This document shows, one piece after another, positions 48,447 to 60,523 of a DNA stretch of 64,000 bases. Position 1 is the first letter of the stretch; every line of letters begins with the position of its first letter. Location of the stretch: NCBI RefSeq assembly GCF_910596095.1, contig NC_056546.1:16826425-16890424 (forward strand), written 5' to 3'. The notes under the pieces are model-generated. The model was not told where the DNA came from. It ran no database searches and worked only from the letters and a program-made list of their open reading frames with translations. Made by a program: the position numbers and the translations under genes. The DNA comes from Thunnus maccoyii (taxonomy: Eukaryota > Chordata > Actinopteri > Scombriformes > Scombridae).

Positions 48447-50137
48447 ATATCTTAATTATTTTGGAATTCTTTAACTATCATATACGATTTTATTTCTCGC
48501 TAAATTTCTTTCCGTGGTCACACTCAGTCAATCGGGCTTTGAGTTTGGTACACACAACAACCCTCTGCTGGCTTACTCTTTTATTGCTGTGCTTGTTCAG
48601 TGGTAACGTCACACACAAAATGTCAAGAGCTATGACTTGCTTTAGTCATTTTGTATTTCATAGTTATTGTGCCCTGCTTAACAGCTACATGCCAAGCTGC
48701 CTTACAGCAATGACAATTACCCCCACCCTCCTCTTTCTGGCTATGCTTTTTGAGCCACTGGAATACAAAAACCTTTATGTACTCAGTATATTCCTTTTCT
48801 TTGGTTTTATTTTCTTGGTTTCTTTGCCCTTTCTTTTCCGTTTTGTTTCTTATCTCTTATGTTGATGCAAAATTTGTAAACAATCGTCAAGAAAGCAAAT
48901 AAAAAAATTGTCAAACTTGAGCCTTTTTTGTTCTTAAAAGACACACACACAACCACACAGTCCGTTATTCTAAAAGATAGTGATGTTACCAAAGCAAGGT
49001 CATATAATAAAGGAGTGGCCAACATCCTCCCCTCCCCAACCCATCCTCCTTTAGAAAAGAGAAAAGGCACTGTGCAAGCTCTGCTTACACCCAATTTCCT
49101 TCCATCCAATCAGGCGATCCTTGAGAGCGGACGGACAAGTCGGACTGTTTATGAGGCGCCTACAGGATGGGAGGAGGAGGGAGAATATCGGCCACTCCAC
49201 CCGTTATAAGCCTCCTTCGCCTCTCGCATACTCGCTGCACATCAAAGAGGAGGTCGGTCTGGAGAGCGACCCAGAGTCACCTCTCAGCCATAACCACAGC
49301 TCCAGACCCACTGACCTCTTCAGCAATGGATCTGCCTCCTGGAATTCCAAAACTCATTTTGGGGCCCTCCTCAAACTCAAAACCAACAGTGAGGCTAGTG
49401 AGCATCTTAAAGACATACCCAGGTTATTGGAAGCTGCTGGGCTTTTCTCAAAGTCACTGGCCTATGGTAAAGGAAACCTCCAGGAGGCCTGCCAAGATAG
49501 CCTCTCCCTTTCTCATTCATCTTTTGACCTCAAGATTCCCCAGGTGCGAGTTTTGGCCACAGGAACAGACCCATCTTGGGACTCTCTGTCCACAGAGTAT
49601 TCAGGTTCACTTTGTGATAATGGTCTGGGAAAGAAGCTTCGTTCCATTCTGCCCAGGCAGATTCAGAAAAAGAGCAGTGGAGGTTTTGATGGCTCAGGTT
49701 CGGAGAAGGAATACTGGCCTTACGACACCGACCGCCAAGCCTTGGGGGGAAACTATCCCCTGGATTCAGAGTCGGACCTAGGTAACAAACAGCCAAGGAA
49801 GAAACGCGGGAGATACCGACAGTACAACACTGAGCTGCTGGAGGAGGCGATTGTGGTGGTGATGGGTGGGAAAATGAGTGTGTCTAAAGCCCAAACGATC
49901 TACGGCATTCCACACAGCACCCTGGAATACAAAGTTAAAGAGCGATTGGGGACCTTGAAACATCCCCCTAAAAAGAAAGTGAGGCTGTTAAGCCAGCTAG
50001 AGGAACAGGGTGTTTCACGGTCCCTTGAGACTAAAGAACTCCAAAACTTCCAGGACATTGTTTCTGAGAAAAGAGAGAGTTCATCCTCAGAGAACGGGAA
50101 TGGGTTGAATGATGGAAGCCTCTCACCAAATGAGTGA
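33073..50137 (+). CDS. lcor: ligand-dependent nuclear receptor corepressor, short form
   Basis: Exons: 33073-33169, 44311-44376, 45313-45392, 45754-45886, 46166-46483, 46600-46696 and 49114-50137. Phases agree and give 604 aa. The N-terminus (MASQCKRQQCTIDRRDF, WRHRLIHCV, GFESILEGLFGPELVEDL, SDWSFDENCLFCCLRRDKVK) matches the conserved amino end of LCOR/LCORL. Exon 5 holds the nuclear receptor box LSKLL (about residues 205-209) and a CtBP-binding PLDLT (216-220). A second CtBP-type motif, VLDLS, is at about 234. Exon 7 carries the nuclear localisation signal QPRKKRGR and a psq-type helix-turn-helix (about 495-543; EEAIVVVMGGKMSVSKAQ). The protein represses agonist-bound nuclear receptors through CtBP and HDACs in the nucleus. 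The start ATG has a strong context (A at -3, G at +4). The first intron is 11 kb. Confidence 0.95.
35100..35880 (+). mobile_element. L1-type LINE, 3' ORF2 fragment
   Basis: The + strand reads the C-terminal tail typical of fish L1 ORF2 in broken frames. An FLLHQLRKN-like segment lies near 35145, HYHIFWDCNVTHSFWQDIHK at 35227-35290, and IYVMEKLTFSLKVQ near 35468-35515. The reverse transcriptase and endonuclease are absent. It is a dead, 5'-truncated copy, and both outer limits are approximate. Confidence 0.7.
37064..37554. mobile_element. MITE with 16-17 bp inverted ends and TTA(A) target duplication
   Basis: The left end GGCCCAAACGCACTGG and the right end CCAGTGTGTTTAGGCC are inverted copies with two mismatches. 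They are flanked by TTAA at 37060-37063 and 37555-37558. Subterminal GACGCGCGTC-like repeats are CpG-rich against the AT-rich intron. TTAA flanks suggest Kolobok or piggyBac-type insertion, and a TTA reading suggests PIF/Harbinger. It has no coding capacity. Confidence 0.7.
39325..39349. repeat. T homopolymer, 25 bases
   Basis: An uninterrupted T run in lcor intron 1. No LINE or SINE body adjacent to it is recognisable. Confidence 0.95.
46934..46946 (-). promoter_or_regulatory. CTCF-like motif, reverse orientation, in an lcor intron
   Basis: GCCATCTGGTGGC is the reverse complement of a perfect CTCF core (CCACCAGATGGC). It lies in the intron between the sixth lcor exon and the helix-turn-helix exon. 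Confidence 0.45.
48406..48445. repeat. AAT trinucleotide microsatellite
   Basis: A perfect AAT run of about 40 bases in the lcor intron 46697-49113. Confidence 0.95.
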
Positions 50138-53073
50138 TGTAACAGTAAAGTACTAAAAATGATGTACTTTTTAACCAGACAAATGTTGCATTTGCCAGAC
50201 AGTGGAAGTTGCTGACTTGTTTTTCCATAAAACCTCAATAGTTGTGTGTAACATTTAAATCAAAATACTCATATTTATTATTAACTTATTTACTTATTAT
50301 AATTTGGTTATTAATACATTAATATGTGTATATATGGCCATCTATCTTAAACGCTTCACATGCTTGCTATTTGTTAGGAATTTTAAAATACTATATATTG
50401 TTAATTTTATTTCATTTATATAGGTTATGATTTGAAGATGACCATTCCTGGCTCCATAGATGTACTCTGAACATTCAGAGTGAAATCATGTCTAAGGAAG
50501 TGGCGCCCCTCAGTGTCTTCTCTCAGTACTGTTCAGAGCACTTGGTCATATCTTCAAAGTGAATATATAGTTAATGCAACTTTTTATGTAGGCCCTGAAA
50601 ATATAGGTGAAAGCATTCTAAGCATACATTATTATAAATTATTGTATCTGTTATTTGTTTATGGAGGACAGTAAAAGTCTCTGTCACTGTTTTGCAAATG
50701 CACTTCTATGGCTGAAATAGACACTGGAGATGTAAGGACAAACAGTCCAAACACTATTATATTCTAAATGTGTATTCATTCCAAACACTATAATATCCAA
50801 AATATTTTTTTTGTTTGTTTTTTTTTATGTTTTTTTGTTATGTTTTTGAAAATGTTTACTTCTGGTTAACAAAAAATAAGTTCAGTACTATGTTAATGTC
50901 AAAGTCTTAAATAATATTTAGGTGCTGTGTTGACATTTTCAGACACTTTTAGCTCCTAAGGTATTTTTTTAATACGAAACAGAACTTTTATCAAGCAATA
51001 TTAGCAAATAGAGCCTCACTTACAGGCTGCCTGTTTTTTGTTTTATCAAGCTAGCAAGTTAACTAACTTGTTAGCTACCGTTACAATCATGCCTCAGTCC
51101 AGACCCAGTTATTTCTCAAGTTATTAAGGCAAAACATTCAATGAAAATGTCTCTTCCTGTGGAGAGGAAAAGTGATTATCACCTTCTGGCAGTAGTATTT
51201 GTACTTCAAAGAGAAATGGCTTGGATACTTGAATATATTCATCAAAGGCTACATTTTATTTGAGAGTCTACTTAGATTTGATTTGAGTCAAACTTTATTG
51301 GTTCTAATTACTTTTTGTGCAGTTACAGACAAGCCCAGACTTTAAAAAACTAAAGCCCAGACTATTAAAACTGTGAAGATTAAAGTTTGTAGTGTTTTGC
51401 TGCATTAAGCCCAAAAACCCGTGATTCCAAAACCACGCTAGTGACTATGTAGTTCTTTTTTTACATTGAGTAGAAGATTTTTTCCTGGAGGAAACCACAC
51501 AACCATTACCTTGAGATCTTTCTGTTCTGAGTGGCCATACCAAAGCTCAGGTTGACGCCATTTCCTGAAAATGAATACTATGTAGAAGATTGGGTGAAAA
51601 ATTCATTCAGTGTTTTGCCTGGTGGACTTGACAGAGAGAGCTCCATGTATTACTTCATGGAGTTCACTGCCTCATCCGTTATACTGCTCTACTGGGACAC
51701 CTCAGTGTGCATTATCCCTTATACCTCAGGACATTCCAGAATATGGGATTATGACCCATTATTCTTTTATCAGGTGGATACACAGCTGTAGCAAATCTTG
51801 GTAATTATCTGTTTGCAACTCTTGCATCCTTTCAGAAGTACACAGTGTTGCTTAGATGAACGTGGATGTTTTGATTAAAGAAATGATTGCTTAAGTTTTG
51901 ACACTTAACATATATTTGCAGCCATATATTACAAAGAATGCCTGCATTATAAACATTTTTAAGTGAGAGATGATTCAAAAGTAACATATAGTTGAGGAAC
52001 ATGCGTGTTCCAGCTAATAGCACTGTAACAATAGAACAAATTCATGTTTGATGGTAAACTTACTATGTTGTAGGGTTTCTCTTATTTAACTGTTTAGTTT
52101 GTACACTGCCACACTTTGGTCTAAATGCAGGGATGTTTTAGTTGATTTTTAATGATTTTTTTTTTTTTTTTTGCATTCCTTCACACTCCAAGTTCAAAAT
52201 GTTCATTATTTTTCATCTGGTTAACCATTAATGAGGTTGATGCCTCAAACCTTTGCTCCTAATCAACATTAATAATCAACAATTTTACACATATTCACAA
52301 AATGTTGGAATAACTTTGCTTATATAGGTTGAAAAAACAAAACAAAACCATTGCTTCAAATAGTAAAATCTATTCACTAATTCATTTTCATTAATTAAAT
52401 TATTCTTGCATTGACAATCATCCAGCATTACTCAAAATCATGCTTTATTTTCTCATTCAGTGTCTAATGCATCTTAATGAATACATTAAAGACATACAAG
52501 TGCTTAGTGTTTATTGATAGGTAAGACATGTTCACATTGTTTATCGTAGCAAATCTAATGGTCGACTACCTCATCTGGAAAATCCATATCACAGTTTACT
52601 GTTCTCATAGCTGTTTTTATGTAGCAATTTCTCATGCACCCAACACAGTTTATTCTAGAAAGCTTTCAGTAAAGGCAAGTAGCTTACAAGACCAGTTGTC
52701 ATGGAGATGACAGTAGAAAATCTGTCAAAAAGATTCACCACATGTAAATATCTAAGTGTATCTCTGTAGTGAATTGCACCCTGATCTATTTAATGTTCTA
52801 TAATTTGTTTTATTTTTGGGATGGGGGAAGGAGGAAGTGTAGGTGCTCTTTGTTGAGACAACTGATGATAAGAGCATTTCTGATTTTTTTTAATTTTTTT
52901 TTTTTATTTAGGAACTGTTTTGTTCTTAAAATGGTTTACCTTCCCTTACATACCTGCGCAAACTGATTATATGTTTGGGGAGGAGTTATTTTGTAAATGC
53001 AGTATTTATTAATCAATATTTATTAATTAATAGTTTTGTCATCACTTAAGTAACCATGAATGTAAATGGCTTT

Positions 53074-53079
53074 AATAAA
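53074..53079 (+). terminator. lcor: candidate polyadenylation signal of the short lcor form
   Basis: A canonical AATAAA hexamer about 2.9 kb after the short-form stop at 50137. It would separate premature 3' end formation from splicing to the PALI1 exon. A second candidate lies at 55567-55572, only about 210 bases before that exon. Confidence 0.35.
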
Positions 53080-55113
53080 ACAAAACATTATTTGCATAAG
53101 TGTTTATAGACACATAAGTATATAATGCTTAAAAAGGTATATTAAACTGTCTTACATGATAGATGTGAAGGGAAGACATTGAAGATTGTCCTTTACTTCA
53201 CACTTGCACAAGTTGGGTATTGTTTGCTTTTGTTTGGTAAATACAATGTACAGGGCAAAAGTCTTTGTGAACTGACAGGATTACCCAGCTGCCAACAGTG
53301 TTGCTCTTCAAATGACTAAAGAGTGTCCCTGTCCATAAAAAAATATGTACAGATTTTGTATATTTGATTTAACATTTACAGTGTATAACAGAATGACACT
53401 GGGTGTATTTTGCATGATTGGACTAAATCAAATATGACAATGGGAAGTTAGTTGTATATGGTGAAGTTTATCTTTTTGAGATTGTTTAATGGAAAATACT
53501 GGAGTGTTGTAGGTGTAATTACTGTCAAGTAAACAATGTGTCAAGGAGATGAACTTTGAACCCGAAATATCTCAAAACCAGTTGAAAATGTGGGTAATGG
53601 TTAATGTATGATAAAATACCCTCAGAGTCCATATTTGCCAGAATATTTATATACCTAATGTACAGATGAACATCATAGATGAGTTAACACATCAATGTTT
53701 GTGTGCTTGTGAAATGTTGTGGAATTGAAGTATAATTTGGTTTGCTTCTGCTTTTTAGATCAGTTATTTTACTCCTCTGTAAGAAAAAGGCATGTACTTT
53801 GTGTCAGTTCCTCACTGCAACGCTATTGCTAAGTGAAACAGAGAGCGAAACCCTCAGGGATGAAACACTTACCACTCTTTATTCAGGTACTCCTCTTGAA
53901 CTCTTTAGACCTTACCAGCAGGGATGTGAAGTTAATGAGCTTAGCAAAAAAACAAACAAACAAATAAATAAATAAAAAGGTCAGGTTCCACTTGCAGCAA
54001 AGGTTATTTTCTAATCTCAAAAATGTATTTTTTAATCTCTAAAAGTTACATTGAGATATTTTGGAATGCTGTACAAATCATTTTATGTTTGGAGCCAAAA
54101 AAATCTTAAGTACATGTTTTTACTTTTTCACTCACTCTTTTTATTTTTGTACTTTGTTACACAGTGAATATCAACATAACCTCAGTTGCAGGTAAGATGT
54201 TGACTATGAGGTATTTATTTAACACATTTCTCTCTAGTTCACAGTGCCTCAAAAAGGAAGTATTTTATTTAAAAGACTGCTCATGTAACATCCTAAAACT
54301 GCGTTCCTGAAAATCTCAATGAAAGTCCTAAGACTCTGCTCACTTAGTGTACATGTATTGTGTTATGCTTCCCACTTCAAAGGTTGCATTATAACCTGTG
54401 TGGTTTAAAGCTGAAATCTGTACTGTTTTTTAACACTATTTTGTTCTCCTATCCATGCATTTAGTGGAGATTGCTAAAACTGTTTCAACAAAGTAAATTG
54501 AAAAAATCCACATTCAAGTTACCTGCTTGGTCTATGACATTTCACTTAGCCGGATACCAACAACACTGAGTAGAGCCTTCATACCATGCTTAATTTTAGC
54601 TTTTCCACAATCTTTGCTGTAGCAAAGGTGACAACATTTGGAAAATTACAGATGTCAGCTTTACTGTGTCAAAATATTAGTAGCATGGTATTTGGCAATG
54701 CAGCATTATTGTATACAAATTTATTGTAAGTTTGTTATTATCAGATGGTTTTAAATAATTAGCATAACATTTAACTTTAATTTTTTTTCTGACTAGTATT
54801 GCTCCGCAGTGCACACTGTGTGCAAAGCAATTTCTCTTTTTCATCACTCAACATAGCTTTGTGACATGCTATTTGTTAAAAGGGTCACCTCAGGAATCCA
54901 GATGTGGTTTCATTTGTCTGGTCATTTCCTTGTTACAAGACCACAGTGTAGCTAAGAAAGGACTTTTTTAACAAATAAAATTATCTTTTCAGACGGATTA
55001 TAATATAAATATATTTTTGGCATAATGTGATAGTGTAAATGCTCCAAAGGTATCGGAGGATTTTGTAATAGACCTACCTCGCTGACACAACTTAAGCCAA
55101 AAATACAGAAGTA

Positions 55114-55128
55114 CCCCCCCCCCCCCCC
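55114..55128. repeat. C homopolymer, 15 bases
   Basis: A run of 15 C bases, about 650 bases upstream of the PALI1 exon. It is prone to length error in sequencing. Confidence 0.95.
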
Positions 55129-55779
55129 AATTAATTACCTGACTAATTTAGATTTGCATTGGCACAAAGAACACCTCACAGGTATTAGAATGACTAATTT
55201 TGTTCTGCCACGCCTGTATTGTCATGCTACTGTTCTTATTTTACTGGTTAATTTGTTAAGTTGTTGAGCACTTGTATTTAAATGTTATCCTTTGCACTAG
55301 TCATTAAATACATGAAAACTTGACAAAATTGATGTACTCTATATTTGCCCCCAATGTATTTGCTCTTTCAAGTGATAAACATGTGACTTGTTTTAAACAA
55401 AGTGGGTCACCATTACTAAATGTCTTGTGCATGTGAAAAAAAATTCTTGATGTATTCTGTAACAAAAAACACCACTGTGCAAAGAAGAAAAATGTATTAG
55501 CTGTAACAGTGTAATTGGTCAAGTTCACTGGATGGAAGATTCACTTTTAAAATCACTTATTCTTCTAATAAATATGCAATGATAAATATTGTAATGCATT
55601 TGTGAATTATTTCACACACACATTTAATTCCACAACTTTGACAATTTTATCAGGGGCTTTACAGAGATGAAGGGACATTTTTCTGCATAAATATAATAAT
55701 CACATACAAATTAATAGTATGAATCCTTTTTGCCTCTTCTCAATGTTCAGTTACATCTATCTTGTTCTTTTTCCCCCAG

Positions 55780-58700
55780 TGAGTCTCCAGACTTGCGTGT
55801 TGCAAAGGCAAAAGACCTGCAGTCCACCTCAACACTGGAACAGTTCATGGCCAAACTCTGCCCCCACCATCAGAGACAGATAGTTGATGCCATAAGCTTC
55901 CTACAGACGGAGGTCAAGGCACTCACATCCTCCAATACGCAGCAAACCTCTAACTCTACCTCTGGGATCCAGGGAACTGCCTACTCCACTGCAAAACCCA
56001 GCGCACTCACCCCTGAGAAGTCATGCTCTGAGCTAAGGTTTCCTAGTGAATCCACTCCTAAATCAGAAGTCCAGGATATGTCCCATTCTATCCCAAGCAG
56101 TTGTGCAATGAAAAAAGTTCCAGACACTGCAGTTTCACTGAAAACATCTGTTACTGCTAGCCCTGCTTTGGATCTTCGCAGTCCTGGGTCAGGGAGTAAC
56201 CAGGTTTTCACCTCCATTGCTAATCCAGTGGACACAGAGAACAACCGTCATGGTGATCATGCACCTCTTAAGATGAAAATCATGAAGACCAGCAATGTTG
56301 CTGCTGGTAAGAAGTTGTCATGTGTGCTCACAGCCTCTCTTTCATCTGACTCTGGCACTTTGGAGGACAGACAGGGTAACTCAAATTCATCCAACAGAAC
56401 AGAGACTCATAGTGCTAGACTAAGCTCCTCTGTAAAAAGACACAATCAGTTTAGTCACACACATCAAGCTAGACAGAGAGAGACTCTTGGGAATGCCAAA
56501 GATCTACCAGCAAAACCGTTTTCAGATCATGTGACTCTTCCTGCAGACTCTCCAAGGACTGCCAGGAAGACCATGAAAGCATCCTCTGATCATCAGACCA
56601 GGGACTCTTTTAGGGGAATAGTTGACCCTGATCTCGGCCATTGTGACATTGTTTATATTGACAAACCAATTACAGAGTGTTTTAAGGAACAGCAGCGCAA
56701 CATGCTCCCACGCCGCAATGCCAGAAAAAGCACCAGAGGACATATGTATTCAGATGAAATATGGGAGTTAAAAACTGTCCGTACGTTGGCTGGGAGGGGC
56801 AACTGTCCCAATCCAATGCCAGAGTTGATCACATTGGTCACCCCTAAACAAATACTTTCAAAGCCTGAAGGTGTACCACCTGTGGATATGCCTTTTGCTG
56901 GAGCATGCAGGGAGGCAATGAATCAACAAATGTCAACAGAAGAGTCAGATGAGAGGGTGATACCAGGAACAGGAGATATGGTGGAGGTAGCAGCCAGTGA
57001 AGTAGACATTATAGTTGAAACCAGTCAGACAGATCAATGTCAGAGCAAAGGGCAGTCTGCTCCTCAATCTCCAATAAGCTCTCCAACAGAGAACAGAGAA
57101 ATGGATGTGGGCGCAGATGTAGAACAGGATACAGCTGCAGATTCAGGGAAAACAACAGGAAGTGAAGAAAGTGATGCTCAGGCACCATTTGAAGCAGAAA
57201 AAGATAATGCTGAGCCTCAAGAAGACATACACGAGAATACTGAGCATGTAATATCAGAAAGGATAGAGGAACCATTGGAGAATAATACCATAGAGGAAGC
57301 TGAGTCTCAGCTGTCATTGGATAAAATACAGAGCAGTGAGCCCGTTCTCCAACAGAATAGTGCCCCATCACCGTTGAATCAAGATGAGGAAGAGACAGAG
57401 GAAACTGAAAGGGAGAGAATACAAGAGGAACAACATCAGGAACTTGAGCCAGAGACACGAATACTCTATGACAACTTTGGAGAGACAGAAAGTTCCAACA
57501 CCACAGGTTCAGCAGAAGAGGAGATGGTGAGAGAGCAAGAAATTAAAACAGATGAAGCTGTTGACAGTGTTATACCTCTAGAGACCGAAGATGATGATAA
57601 TGACAATGAATATGATGTGTCCACAAAGACACTTGACACGCTCTTGAAGGAATTACCCCCTTGGCGTAGAAAAAGAGGTGCTTCAGTCCCTCTGCCAAAG
57701 CGGTTAAGACAAACAGAAACAGTGATAGTGGGCTATGTTAATGGTAGACCAATATCTTCATCTGACAGAAACCTGCGTCGTAGATCAAGTAACAGCAACA
57801 GCAGCTCATCACCTACTAAAAGCCCAGTGAAATCAAGTCAGAATGTTCCCAACAAGGCTTCTGTTGATTCATCTGTTGAAACCAGGAATTTGGAGAAACA
57901 TGTACCTGAAACACACATGCATGTAGAATCTATTGAGAGTACACCTGTAATTCCACAGGTGACAGGACCATCTTCTGACACATCATCAAGCCCAATGTCG
58001 AAATTCCCCTCAAGGACCAAACAAATCCAAAAACAAAAGAGAGTTCAGAGAGATCAGGATTCTGATCAGCCAGTTGATTCTCCCCACAGCACCGAATCCA
58101 AACGGCAACTTAGATCAGCCAGCCAGAAGCCAGCTGGAACTTTAGCATCACCACCTTCTTCAAATGTTGTCACTTCCATTTCCTCTCTGGAACCTGCTGC
58201 CACCAATGCCCTTCCATTTACAGAGCACCTCCCCTCCCTCGACCCTCCTTCTCCGCCTCCTGTTTCTTCTCCTCCTCTAGTCACGTCATCTCCCCCAGCA
58301 GCCGCTGAACAGTCCCAACTCAGCATGGTCCCAGAAACAACTGTGGAATTAAACATTGAAAAAACTCAACCAATAGAGACATCCTCCGAAGAAACACAAA
58401 AAACTGAGGTAGAAAGTATTTTCGATGCCAAACAAAAACTAAGGTCTGCAAAGGCTGTAAGTGAGAATGAGAAGCATCAATTTAGCAGTGAGGTATCGAG
58501 TCCATTAGAAAATCACAGTCCCGTAAAGACTGAAATGCAAACAAAGAATATGCCATTAAGAGGCAAACGGGCTCTCAGAAAGGAGGCAGAAGCAAATGAT
58601 TTTGCTTTGCAGCAGAAGCCAAATGTAGCATCTTTAGAAGACAAGTCTGCGAGTGGAGATGATAGCAGTTCTTCCATACCAGACAAACCCACAAGAATGC

Positions 58701-60523
58701 CATTGAGGAGTGAGAGCAGTAAGGCTGAAATGTCCCACCAGTCTGTTCCTCAGTCATCACCACTGGACAACAAGAAATTGACTTTGAGATCACAAAGATT
58801 GACTGCACCTTCTACCAGTGCTCCTTCTATAGCTGGAAGACAGAGTGATGTAGCTTCACCTATCAGAATAATGCCAGAAAGGATAACTAAAGCTCAGGTG
58901 AGACCCCCTCCATTACCTGTGCCATCCGTGTTGCCCCACAGCTCCACCATCCCTGTCATTACACCAAGACCTGAGCCCCTCAAACAGAGTGCTAGCAAAT
59001 TCTTGGAGAGTCTGACTGGTGAAGAAAACCAACAACAAATTACAAACTTGAACATTAGGTATGATAAAATGCAGAAAGGCTGGGTGCAAATGGACAAAGA
59101 GGGTCAGCCAGCGACAAAATACAAAAACAAAGCAGACAGACAGGCAGCTATATGGAAAAGTAAACGCAGGGCACGAAAACCAAAGTCTTCAGAGCACCAG
59201 AGATACTCACCAGTGCAAATGCTCTTCATGAAAGGCTTTGATCTTACCAGTATTTGTCGCTGGTTCCTTGAATCAACAGAAACAAAGTCCCTTGTCATTG
59301 TGAAGAAAGTGAATACACGTCTTCCTTCAGAAACCCAGCTGTGCTTCCACAGCTCGTCTAGTGCTTCAGGGACCTCTCAAGGGGTATTTCCAAGCCTACA
59401 GGCAGAGCGCTTAAAGAAACATTTGAAAAAGTTTGCCATTGCCTCTCCTGTAAAGAGCAACCCCAAGAGTCAGAAACTGATTGCCAGAGCACTGGAACAA
59501 GAGGCAAATGCAGTCAAAGGGAAGGAGAGAAGAGAACTACCTAGTACTACTCAGACTTTTAATAAGTCACACTCCTCTGCCGAAGCCTGTATGCAAAGAG
59601 GTGAATCCCAGAAAGCTTCTGGTAAATCAAAGAATCCAGCCAGTGCAAGGATCTTGAGGAAATACTCTAATATCCGAGAGAAGATGCAGGTTCAGCAAAC
59701 CAGCAAAGTTAGACTGAAAGACACCTCAAAAAGCTTAAAAGCAAACAATTTGAAAAGGCTGACTACCACAAAGTCTGCCTCCAAATCTAAATTGAAACGA
59801 CCTCTGAAGGCACAGAAATCAGCCCTACCTGTCAGTAAACAAATGAAAGCGTCTGCAGCAAAAATGGGGAGAAGGATAACACTGGCTGGCAAAAAGGCAA
59901 CAAAGCATCCCGTTCAAGGAAGGGCGGTCAAGGCGCAGGGCAGTGGTAGACCTCCAAAATATACAACCAGAAAAGAAGAGTTGCCAAAGAGATATTCTCA
60001 ACGACTAGGTTCTCCTAAAATATCTGAACACAATCCTGTCGACACATCTAAAAGGAAGGCTGACAAAAAACTATTTGAAGCAGAGAAAGCAGAAGTTGAA
60101 AAGCCCACTGTGAGTAAAGTGAATGCTGCAAAAATGCAAGCAAAGGAATCATCTCAAAGTACAGTCGCTGAAATGAAAGGTACCGAGAATGCTGTTGAAA
60201 CCCCACAGCAGAGCGTGGATGTCAAGGTTCCAACGTCACCTGACCAGGTACTGACAAGATCCCAGAGAAAAATGGAGGCGGCAGTCCCTTTGACTGGAAG
60301 CCCCAGTCTTGTGTCAAAGAGGGCAAAAAAGTCAATGACATCACAAAATGCATCTCCTAAATCAGTCCGGAAAGCTGAGGAAGCCACATTGACCAGAAAA
60401 GGGGCTTTAAAATCCCTGGCAAAGAGAAGTCAGGCAGCCATGTTGCCACGCAGTGCAACAAAGAGAGCTCAGGAGCTTTTAGAGACCCCAGCTAAGCGCA
60501 CCAGGACATCACACTCAAAATAA
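55780..60523 (+). CDS. lcor: lcor alternative terminal exon (PALI1 / C10orf12 form)
   Basis: A single exon of 4744 bases is open to a stop at 60521-60523, after the acceptor TTTTTCCCCCAG. It starts in the phase that exon 6 (end 46696) leaves: GG|T GAG gives KG-ESPDLR. Exons 1-6 plus this exon therefore encode an in-frame protein of 1844 aa that skips the helix-turn-helix exon, the layout known for PALI1. Most of it is low-complexity and acidic or Ser/Pro-rich. The conserved core lies at 58997-59348 (about residues 1337-1454; KFLESLTGEE, YDKMQKGWVQMDKEGQ, MLFMKGFDLTSICRWFLEST), the DUF4553-type region of C10orf12. The last 370 residues are very basic, with an AT-hook-like GRPPK at 59945. Vertebrate PALI1 associates with PRC2 and stimulates H3K27 methylation. 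Human PALI1 is about 1557 aa, so this one is longer in its disordered part. Confidence 0.93.

Larger units (their letters stand above)
50138..55779 (+). other. lcor: 3' UTR of short lcor form, also last intron of the long form
   Basis: This 5.6-kb AT-rich stretch has no coding exon. If exon 7 is used as terminal exon, AATAAA at 53074-53079 or 55567-55572 could end the transcript. If the long form is made, all of it lies within the intron that begins after exon 6. It contains a C15 homopolymer at 55114-55128 and an AAAC/AAAT simple repeat at about 53947-53977. Confidence 0.6.

Noticed and set aside
49167..49781. A 204-residue + frame overlapping lcor exon 7
   Set aside because: It is an alternative frame of the helix-turn-helix exon. 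The other frame encodes the conserved LCOR protein and continues from exon 6.
57009..58356. Minus-strand frames of up to 149 residues under the PALI1 exon
   Set aside because: They are shadows of the long + strand coding exon. Their Leu/His-rich composition reflects complementing Glu/Ser/Pro-rich sense codons.
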